Shown here in pieces: positions 55,559 through 64,000 of a DNA stretch of 64,000 nucleotides. Source of the stretch: Pholiota molesta (taxonomy: Eukaryota; Basidiomycota; Agaricomycetes; Agaricales; Strophariaceae). A program made the translations under genes and the position numbers. The notes under the pieces are model-generated. The model worked only from the letters and a program-made list of their open reading frames with translations. It searched no databases and was not told the DNA's origin. The stretch is taken from the NCBI GenBank assembly GCA_014925825.1, contig JACGCK010000018.1:62001-126000 (forward strand). Direction: 5' to 3'. The number at the start of each line of letters is the position of its first letter. Within the stretch, counting starts at the first letter, position 1.

Positions 55559-58380
55559 ATGTCGACTCAGTACTTTTCCAACGCATCAAATTTTAATATC
55601 AACAACCTAACGATTTCGCATGTCAATGGAAACGCAGTGTCAATTGGCGCTTCGGGAGAGTCGGAACGTCAGGGTGACAATCTTTACCATCACCGAGACT
55701 CATACAAATCTAATCCGCGCAATCTTCCTAGGAGAGATGAGAGAGCCTCGTGAGGTCGCTCGTGCACATAATAGTGCTGGCGGCCGGGAACGTTATGGTA
55801 ATATTTAATCTTTTTCATGCAGCGAGAAATTCAACTCTAATTCACGAACACATTAAGGATTAACACGCCTGCTCGACAACATTTCCAAAGGTGCTTTTCA
55901 CGATGCCGCCGAGCGTGGTGATACCCCGAAATGCCATCCCCATACGCGCGTCGCTATTCGTTCCGAAATCATGGAATGGATCAGTGCATGGATCAGTGCA
56001 CCCGACGCTCGGCGGAAGTTCATCATCTGGATGTATGGCCCCGCAGGCTCTGGGAAGACGGCGATCGGACAGAGCATCGCTGAGGAGTGCAAGCGGCGAG
56101 GCCTTCATGCCGCATCCTTCTTCTTCTCTCGCACCGCCGCCGGGCGCAACGACACGACACGCGTGGTTGCGACCATCGCCTATCAGATCTCCCGCTTTCT
56201 CCCCCAGTTCGAAGACGCCATGCTCACCGCGATTGAACGGGATCCGGCGATATTTGATCGCATACCTGGAACTCAAATGCAGACACTTGTAATCAAGCCT
56301 CTGAAAGCCTTGCCGCCTTCTTCTCAGCCGATATTTGTGCTCCTCGACGGACTGGATGAAGCTGGCCCCACCGCTCAAGACCAGGCGAATCTTCTGAACG
56401 TTATCGGCACAGCGACCACAGCGCTATGGCATATTCCCCTCATATTCCTCATTGCTAGTCGACCCGAATACGAAATCCGCGAAGCCTTCAATGGACAGCT
56501 CAATCCGCTCATGCAATCACTGGTTCTCGATCATAACTACAAGCCAGATGACGATATCAGGCTGTATCTCACTTCCACATTCGCAGAAATCCGTGACAAA
56601 CACATTCGATCAGGCACCCGGCCCCGACTTCCTTGCCCGTGGCCCTCTGAAAGCGACATTGATCACCTCGTATCAAAGGCCTCCGGGCAGTTTATCTTTG
56701 CAGCTACGGTGTTGAAGTTTGTCGACTCTATTCGACATCATCCAGCGGAACGACTTGATGTTATATTTAGCTTGTTGGCTGGAGGACATGCCAGCGAGGC
56801 ACCATTTGCTTCACTTGACGCGCTCTACCACTACATTCTCTCCTCTGTGGCAGAACCTGCCAAAGTTCAACAGATATTGACATTGCTTGTGCTAATAAGC
56901 GATTCCGACGAGCGTCTAGAGGTTGAGGAGATCGAGCAATTTTTGGATCTCGACGTCCGGAGAGTTCTAGTGGATATGCATGCTCTTGTTCTTGTTCCGC
57001 CACCTGTCAAATTCGCAGAGCTAGAATTTCATCACGCCTCTCTCTACGACTTCTTGATGGACCGATCACGATCTCATGACTTTTATATTGATGCTAGTCA
57101 GGGGCATATCGATTTAACTTTGCGTTGGTGGAAGGTCATTTTCAATAACAATAATCAATATTCCACTCAACTTGGTTTGCTCACGCGTTTACGCAATTTC
57201 GTACATCATTTCTCGAAATCACCTGCTACTAGCATTGAACTCGCAGATGATTTCGCCTGTTTCAATTTAAAGCAGCTTTTGGAGGAACATTGTGGCTCGG
57301 GGGATCTGCTTGACCCACCTTGGAACACTTTTTTTGAATGTGTCAAACAACAGGTTAGTCATTTACATGCCATTCAGTATGACACATTACTTATGAGCAT
57401 ATTACCTCTAACATCCACCCAACTTAGACTGGGGATCGCAAAGACATTTCCCGCAGAATGAAAGCCGAATTTGACGCTTTTTTCATGGACTGCATTGCAA
57501 AGTACCCTCCAGCTCTCCAGACTTACATCCCTACCATTTTGGTCCTACAACCCCATGAAGATGCAATCACTGACATCATCCACCTCTTACTTTGTGGATT
57601 CATTGAATCCCTAACAGAGTACGACAATTTTTGCGAACTCGACTCTATGCTTTTGAGCCTAGGTGATGCCGATCATATCTTCAATGATGGCAATGCTGTT
57701 TTCTCCACTTTATTTCAGGATGAATGTCTGGCTGGAGAATACTACGTATGCGACAGGAGCTATTTGGCCCTGGCAAATCAAATAATAGGAATTATTTTCC
57801 CCAAGTAAGTTCATTTAATATATAACACTGCAGTCACCCACCCCGCTTAATAGGCCTGGGGAAGATAATAGGCAAATCAAGTTCGAAAAAGCTCGTCATG
57901 CCCCTAATAAACAGGTGCTTTACCTCGAAGACGGTTCTTTACATTTACGGCTATACAATCTGGATTTCTCTTGGTTTTGGTATATGCTGCGCGGAACACC
58001 GCAAGATTTGGATCTTGCAACATTGCTGCGTGAACGCGCACTCCAATATGATGGACGTGATACAGTGCTTGAGGGAAAACTCGGTTACAGTAGCTTGGAA
58101 TATATTCAGGTAAGCAATATCGAAATGTACATATTCCACTGTTCATTAATTAGATCCGAACCATGGTCCTTGCCAGAGGTGTGGCATACAATATTTAAAG
58201 CACGTCCACCCCCCCGGCACCGACGAGTGCATTATTTGCAAAAGATACGAATACACTTCCGTCGTCGTTGATTTGGACTGGCGGAATGACCCTCAGGCAG
58301 ACGCCGCGGCATTTGTAGACTATTCTAGTGACCCAGATGAGGAAGTAGACGACTATTCTGATGACCTAGGTCCTAGATGA
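55559..58380 (+). CDS. NACHT NTPase, NLR-like (NLR5)
   Basis: Exons 55559-55673, 55732-55797, 55858-57376, 57457-57804 and 57854-58109 join in phase to 768 codons. N-terminus MSTQYFSNASNFNINNLTIS. Walker A GPAGSGKTAIGQS, Walker B IFVLLDGLDEAG, HHASLYDFLMDRSRS. A short in-frame duplication (WISAWIS) lies just before the P-loop. Parts are nearly identical to NLR1 and other parts to NLR2, suggesting gene conversion. At the tail the acceptor seen as CCCCAG in the paralogues is CCCCGG, and a 7-bp insertion near 58370 brings a stop at 58378-58380, so the C-terminal tail is probably altered. Confidence 0.9.
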
Positions 58381-58589
58381 GGTGCGTACCGTCGTTCCTG
58401 TTCACCTACATACAAGATGAGGTTCCAGCGTTTCGCCACCTCTGCAGGTCAATAGGACTCCATCCCCGACACTTTCTTCGGATTTAGAAGGATCGTCATT
58501 CGCTGAACCTCCAAAAAAGCTGAAGCGGAAACGAGAATCACAAAGTCCGCCAGCCAAACTTGGGAGAAGGCAGCGTCTTAACGACTAGG

Positions 58590-59180
58590 TCGTTCCTCCA
58601 GTGGCTAGGGGAGTCATCGGTTAGATCGACACTCGATACGGGCGCGAAACGTAGGCAGGAGGCAGATGATAACAGGCTGATATTGTATAATGCGAAATAT
58701 GTACAGTACGTGCAGTAATATAGGTGATTTTTCTAGAAAGACGGTGTCGCGTGTTCTAGTAGTAATATCCTTCGTTTGACAAGCAGTGGCGACATCAGGT
58801 TTATCAGGCGAACAGCCACGCCTTCGACATCACACTGCATTCCTTGCGAGAGCCGTGGGCTTTAAAGAATAAGAAATCTCAACAAGTCCTTTCGAACAGT
58901 GGAAGTATACATGTGAGGAACTGTCCTCCATCGCGGTACCAGTGTCTAAGCAGTGCTGGGGATGTTCTCGGAAAGCTTCGCAGGTCGGCTATCGGTAAGG
59001 AGATCCCAACGAGGTTGAACGGGATCCATGCAGAAGGCCGAAGTCTTCCAAGTAAAGACTTGGCAGTGTGTAACTTCAACACGAGCATTTCGGTGGATAC
59101 AGAGATGGCAGGTGGAATATACTACCAGTCGCGTGGCTCAGAGAATGTTCCAGACGACACATCGTAAGGGGCGGTGAATT
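58590..59180. repeat. NLR 3' flank block, diverged copy
   Basis: Short matches to the other flanks, such as TAGTAATATCCTTCGTTTGACAAGCAG and GCCACGCCTTCGA. More diverged than copies 1-3. No gene recognised. Confidence 0.5.
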
Positions 59181-60600
59181 CATCGCAGTGTCAGTCGGTT
59201 TAGGGTGTAGGTCGGCTTTCCTGTCATGGGAAGGGGATGATCAGGTTGGCTGTGTTTCTGGGTCGCAGTCAAGTTGCAGTTGATATGCACACCTTTGTCC
59301 ATGCATCGCCCTGCCTGACCTGGAACCTGCGCGTTAGGTCTCTACCATCCCCGTGGTACGCTCATTCTTCCATAGCCTGCTGCTGCTGGCCAGCAGCATA
59401 GTTCTCAGGAATTGAATACGGTGAGCACCGTGAGTACCATCTAGGCAAGTTCCGATCTTGCCATCTCACATCTGACGTGGAACAGCCTGCTTGTCGCCGC
59501 CATGTACTTGCAGGCTCTGCGACGCATGCCTCAAGCTTAGCGCGATGGTCCCCGCATCCTGTCCATCTGGGAACCTCTCTCCCTCTCTCATGCTCCCGGT
59601 GCCTTAATCCACGACGCTCGTCGGTCATGGCCCTCCTGCGAACTGCGCCTGTTGTAGTCATTGCCCTATCCGTCTCTGCCCTTGTTCCAACTCGCAGTTC
59701 TCTGGCTTCTGTCTGGAGATGCCATTCGTACCGCTAGAACCAAATCGCTGCCATCTTATGGACTGTCTATCTTCATATTTCCCCGAAGCCGAGTTTGCTA
59801 TGAAGTTTCACTGGTCTTTCAATGGCTGGACAGGCGCCCTGTTGAGTGGACTCTGAGCATATGGTACTGAATGTGAGTTGAAAACTCGTCTTCATGAGCG
59901 TCGCTTGCTGTTTTCTATCAGGACGCACTGAATATATACGAATTTATCATTGCTGTCGCGCATCATGCACCTGCGCATTCGGATCCCAATCACTTGTATC
60001 TATATCTACAACGCTGGTAGGACTAAATCGTGCTCTGAAGCGATCTATCTATGGACACGAGGGAGGGCGACCGATCACCAGTAAGTGTGGTTCTCATTTC
60101 GAGATATGCCAGCCTGATAGGTCAAATGAATGTCAGAAGAAATCAGCGCGCTTCCTGCGCTGACTTCGTCGGGGATCTCTGTTGTTGCCCTTATGGAGAT
60201 TCCGCGGACCTATATCAAACCGGAATGGATATTGAGACGACGATGTATACCGCAAGCTTTCGCAAGGATAAGAGGACTCTCGCGCTTGGTCTGGGAGAGG
60301 CGTACGGATAGCAAGGCCCTGTTCCCGCTCGCGCTAAGCCCGGTATTGGCCCGGTGTGTACATCTTCGAAAATTTCTCTCCCTCATTCGCGTTGTCACCG
60401 TTCATTTCTGATTTTTTCCCTGTTTCATTTTTTACCCTTAGTTCTGGACACGACTGCTTCTGCTTCATCTCTGCCGATGTCCCCGAAATCATGCCACGAG
60501 CAGCCATGGGAGGTTCATTACCTTCCTCACGTCGTTTATCATAGACATTTGTATCCCACTAGATGCGATATGCCTCGCCCAGCCTGGGCAGATCTGCCAC
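59181..60600. other. no gene firmly recognised
   Basis: A plus-strand frame near 59627 starts MALLRTAPVVVIALSVSALV, which looks like a signal peptide, but it ends after 36 residues unless spliced, and no partner exon was identified. Other frames are short. Confidence 0.35.
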
Positions 60601-61430
60601 GCTTATCACTCCATGGTCATTATCTACCGCGCAACTTTCGACGGCACTAGCACCATCGCGTTCCAAACGCTAACACGCATCGGGCGTCCCCGTGCTTCGC
60701 TGCACGCGATGGCCGCGTGGGTCGCTTCCATACCATACCGTCTGCGCGTGAAAAGAGCGCTGCGGATAACGCAGCATCTGCGGCGCGGAGACGCTTTGGG
60801 TTGGAGGCGAGGCTCGGAAGGCGAGTTACGTGTAGTATTTGGAGTAACTGAGATAGGAGGATCACATTGCTGTTGCAATGGGCTCTAAGGTAGGTCGTTC
60901 TACATAATTACGATGGTGTCTATATTTCTATACATGGAAAAGCTATTCCTCGTAGAGCCAGAGATGATGCCGTCCATTAATGAAGTAGGAATTGATGGTG
61001 GAGAGGCGTAAAGGGGAATGTGCGCGTCGCGCGACGCGTTGTGTCACATGTCACGTGGATAAACTCAAGTCGCGCCTCCCCGCACGCGTGTTCTTCAACT
61101 TCAACCACATCTTCGCATTCGACGTAGTACTCGTCACCGGGTCCATGGCTGGACTCAGCGTTCTCTGGCACACAGAACAAGCTCATACGAAGCTTATTTT
61201 GCTCTGGGCTCTCATGCGCGGCGCTCCAGTCGCCAGGGGTTCTGATGACGCTTATCGATGGCCCGATGATGGGCACAGATCTACGCCGCCCAAAAGCGCC
61301 CGTAGGTCAGTCCTACCTTCAACAAACAACTGCAGCTCATCCCTGGGCTCGTCGTTCGCTACCTTTCTGTTGTTCAATATACTGACCACATCTTGCCCCT
61401 CTCCAAGGATCTGAGTGGATGGCTAGGGCG
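60601..61430 (+). other. repeat copy 11 and block H copy 2
   Basis: The dispersed repeat is near 60734-60797. A frame from 60992 reads FFNFNHIFAFDVVLVTGSMA then LWHTEQAHTKLILLWALMRG and SDDAYRWPDDG, matching block H at 53.3 kb. It may be a small gene of unknown function; the downstream part is not resolved. Confidence 0.4.
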
Positions 61431-61544
61431 GCGCCACAGTGGTACAATGATCTTACTTTAACTATGCGAAGCGCGCCATCAGGCATCCCCCACATTGCTA
61501 CAGCTATGCCAACCTGGACAAGTAGGTACGAGTCCCCTGCTCTC

Positions 61545-62237
61545 CTACATAGTAGGCGCCATTACCAACCGCATCAGCACCTCGCGCCATCCCTCCCACA
61601 GCCCGAACGCCGGCTGGATATTCCACTGCGCATTCAGGCTCGGATAGTCCAGCGTCTGGTGCTGGTTATCCGGGAAGGTGCTCTTATGCCGACAATCCGT
61701 GGTGAGGAGGAGCCGCGCAATCTGCGCCTCCCGGATGCCCAGCTGGTACACGTGGGCCGGCGCACCCGCGGGGAGCCCGGCGTTGGTGTGCGGCGCGAAG
61801 ACCACCGCGCCGGGCGCGAACTTGTTGACCGCGGCGCCGCCCCCGGCGAGGACGCTCGCGGGCACCCAGGTCTTGGGCACGCGGGCCCACTCCGTCGCGT
61901 CGGCGTGGATGAGGCAGACGGTGTCCTTCGCGTGGTTCGCGCCGTTCGCGAAGAATTTGGCGAGGTCGACGGCCTGTGGGAGGGAGGCGGTTAGGTGAAA
62001 CATCAGGCGTTAGACATGTGGTAGGGGACTTGCATCGGCGATGTAGAACACGGCGCCTAGCTCGCCGCCGGTGCTGGCTTGCGGCGGGCGGGGGTCCCCG
62101 CTGAAGCCGTTGTACCCGATGAAGACCCTCCCCATGGTCTCTGGTGATTGCGACCCCAAATGAGGGAGGGCGGAGGCGGAGGCGACGAGAGCCAATGAAA
62201 AGAAAGTAGCAGCGATGGTTGCAAGGTTTTTGTGCAT
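61545..62237 (-). CDS. small secreted protein, family copy 2 (SSP2)
   Basis: Exons 62237-62034 and 61973-61545 give 210 residues. The intron has a GC donor (GAT|GCAAGT) where SSP1 has GTAAGT, and a CACAG acceptor. Signal peptide MHKNLATIAATFFSLALVAS. Mature motifs MGRVFIGYNGF, GGELGAVFYIAD, VDLAKFFA, DTVCLIHADATEW, WVPASVLAGGGAA, VYQLGIREAQIARL and FPDNQHQTLDYPSLN match SSP1 closely. Conservation of the frame with many silent-looking differences supports function. It is on the opposite strand and at the far end of the cluster from SSP1. Confidence 0.85.
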
Positions 62238-62290
62238 GGTTAGTTTGGTGGTACTGGGATAAGTAGTATATTCCAGTAAAAAGTAGGCAT

Positions 62291-62299
62291 ATTATATAG
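62291..62299 (-). promoter_or_regulatory. TATA box of SSP2
   Basis: Read on the minus strand, CCTATATAATATGCC lies about 55 nt before the ATG at 62237, preceded by CCCTGCGAGACGAGAA. SSP1 has the same order of elements. Confidence 0.6.
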
Positions 62300-64000
62300 G
62301 TTCTCGTCTCGCAGGGACGAAGACTAATTGCACGCCCATTCTATGTGGAACGTCGAAGATGTCGGTGTTGAGCCTAATTTGCTAGATAGTGAGGGCATCT
62401 TCTATTACACCTGTCGCGAGTCGTCGAACGTTCTGATATCGCCCATCATTAAGTAACAACATAGAGGCTGATCAGTTGAACTAGTCATTCGATTTAAACT
62501 CCTCAATCCCTCAGTCGTTGATAGAAAGTCTACAACTAATCTCGACAACCATACTACCCTCGACTATGTATATGATTTAGGTAGTCCACAAATACATATA
62601 CAGCTCATATGGTTGAAGCCCCTTCGTTTGATCATCAACGTCAACATTAAACGTAACCACTCTACGATTCTTCCTGTCCGGCCAATAATATGTAACCCTT
62701 TCCATTGGAACCCTTCAAGATGCATATATCTTCCATAGCTTACACGGTGGATGTTGCGAAGGGACGAATTCATGTCTAATTTAGAGCTTGCGAAGCCGAT
62801 GAGTGCCTCAACAGCGAATTGAAATAACAGCATACAGAACACGACACGGTGCGCTTCGACTCGGGATATGTAGGAGGCCGACAATGCCCTGAAAGTGTTC
62901 TCTGTGAGAGCCTTGAATGTTGAGAGAAGCAAGAGGGAAGGGCAAGTAACGCCGATCTGGGCGGGTACCATCTTTCTCGGCATTATCTCGGGTCATAGGG
63001 TATGGGTATCTTAACACGCACAGTGAGTCAATCAGACGGGAATTGGACGTCGGATATTGGATGTCGGAAATGAGGACGAGCAGCAAGGATAAGTAACATC
63101 AGCGCAAACTTGAAGATTGTGCAGAATTAGAAATCGTTTCTCATACACACGAGCCAGTAACGTCAATGAGCGTTGAACGTTTGAACGAGCGCCTCTCAAC
63201 TCTGCACGTCCATCACAACGCACCCCTTGTTGCGTGAGCTCCATGCTGGGACCGCTCTCTTCCTTTGACGCCCAACCCCATCACCTGGCTTCAGGTCACA
63301 TGTGGGTTACTGAAGTCTATGATATTCGTTCGTGGGAGGAAGAACGGCCTAGACGACTATGGACCGTGAAAGGTGATTCTGAGACAGAAGCGACGCGGTG
63401 CGGTTAAGCGTCGCGCACAATGTGGCGTATTCAGCGCTTCAAGCAGGTACGTCTTCGACCCTCTCTAATTGCTGTTAATAATTAGGCGCTTTGTAGACGG
63501 AGTAGGCTGCCCCAGCTGAATCCAATGGACAGCGCATTAGAATACGCAACGCATCGCTTGGGTATCCGTTGCAGAGGCTGCGAGCGACCGCAAAACCAAC
63601 TCCAAGCTAACAATCAACGAGCGCGGAAGTGGTGTGGGTACCCCTGGGGCATGAATATGTCAGCTTCAGATGTTTACAGCGGAAGAAGGCGCGTCAGCTC
63701 GCTACGACAGAGTCCTGGAGCTGCAGATGCGCCATTGTTCGGTGTCTGGATCGTTATAGAGCTGTTTTTGCAGTTCCCTCAGCGGCGAAAGAGTCATTGG
63801 TGGATTCGAAATTCGATGCGGACTCGCAACATGATGATAAGACAGGATATTTTACAATGGGAGACACGTACACTGCAGTCTCATGTAACAACATGGGACA
63901 TGATTTCCAGAACGACGGTATCGCGCGCTCAAGTCGTAATATCCCTCGTTACACAAGCAGCGGCGACGGGGTATTGCATAGCCCAAAGCAGCTGCGCGTC
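62300..64000. other. no gene firmly recognised; flank-block similarity at the end
   Basis: 63.11-63.24 kb matches 35.66-35.77 kb. From about 63.77 kb to the end the sequence resembles the NLR 3' flanks (GTCGTAATATCCCTCGTTACACAAGCAG, GCATAGCCC...AGCTGCGCG), so a further NLR module may lie in or beyond this end. A minus-strand frame at 62564-62983 has no recognised domain. Confidence 0.45.

Noticed and set aside
1..64000. CRISPR arrays, rRNA or tRNA genes
   Set aside because: No regularly spaced identical repeats of CRISPR type and no rRNA or tRNA-like sequence were noticed; short introns show that this is eukaryotic DNA.

Overview
This window looks like nuclear DNA of a filamentous basidiomycete, probably an Agaricomycete (a polypore-like species is a guess). 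The reasons are: genes cut by very short introns (about 44-83 nt) with GT-AG or occasional GC-AG ends, fungal NACHT-type ATPases with the C-terminal signature HHASLYDFL, a fungal hAT transposase relic, and small secreted proteins with one intron. No rRNA, tRNA or CRISPR was recognised. There are no bacterial operons.

The window is an accessory gene cluster. Its core is five paralogous NACHT NTPases (NLR-like proteins): NLR1 (about 14.9-17.9 kb, +), NLR2 (28.0-31.0, +), NLR3 (38.1-42.9, +, split by a transposon), NLR4 (47.5-50.1, -) and NLR5 (55.6-58.4, +). For all five, spliced models with conserved splice sites could be built by eye, and the main exons sum to exact multiples of three (768, 762, 757 after ignoring the insertion, 754 and 768 codons). 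Each has a short Asn-rich N-terminal motif (YFSNAS...NLTISHVNGN type) that looks like an amyloid-signalling or oligomerisation motif, then a NACHT domain, then a conserved region of unknown function. No ANK, WD40 or TPR repeats are visible. Three NLRs have a GCACAGCA/TGCTGYGC dyad 102-104 nt before the ATG, and a related dyad precedes NLR3. NLR1, 2 and 5 also carry a decayed second copy of the N-terminal exon further upstream.

The NLR genes sit in segmentally duplicated modules. Recurring pieces include: a small secreted protein family (intact at 6.8-7.5 kb + and 61.5-62.2 kb -, broken at about 21.3 and 35.2 kb); a minus-strand family called B here (10.2-11.0 and 33.7-34.5); a block called C (12.5-13.2 and 25.2-25.9); degenerate plus-strand exons; NLR 3' flanks; and eleven same-orientation copies of a roughly 60-bp repeat. 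The layout is: 0-2.2 kb no clear gene; 2.2-4.2 hAT relic; 4.2-5.5 a minus-strand gene with a triplicated exon; 6.8-7.5 secreted protein; 10-20 module 1 with NLR1; 20.5-33.5 module 2 with an unrelated nine-exon minus-strand gene (21.7-23.7) and NLR2; 33.6-46 module 3 with NLR3 and a 1.8-kb TIR element; 46-53 the inverted NLR4 and poorly resolved sequence; 53-64 module 5 with NLR5 and the second intact secreted protein.

From known biology of fungal NLRs, a tandem, recombining NACHT cluster suggests self/non-self recognition or programmed cell death. The physical association with the secreted protein family is an observation; a functional link is inference.
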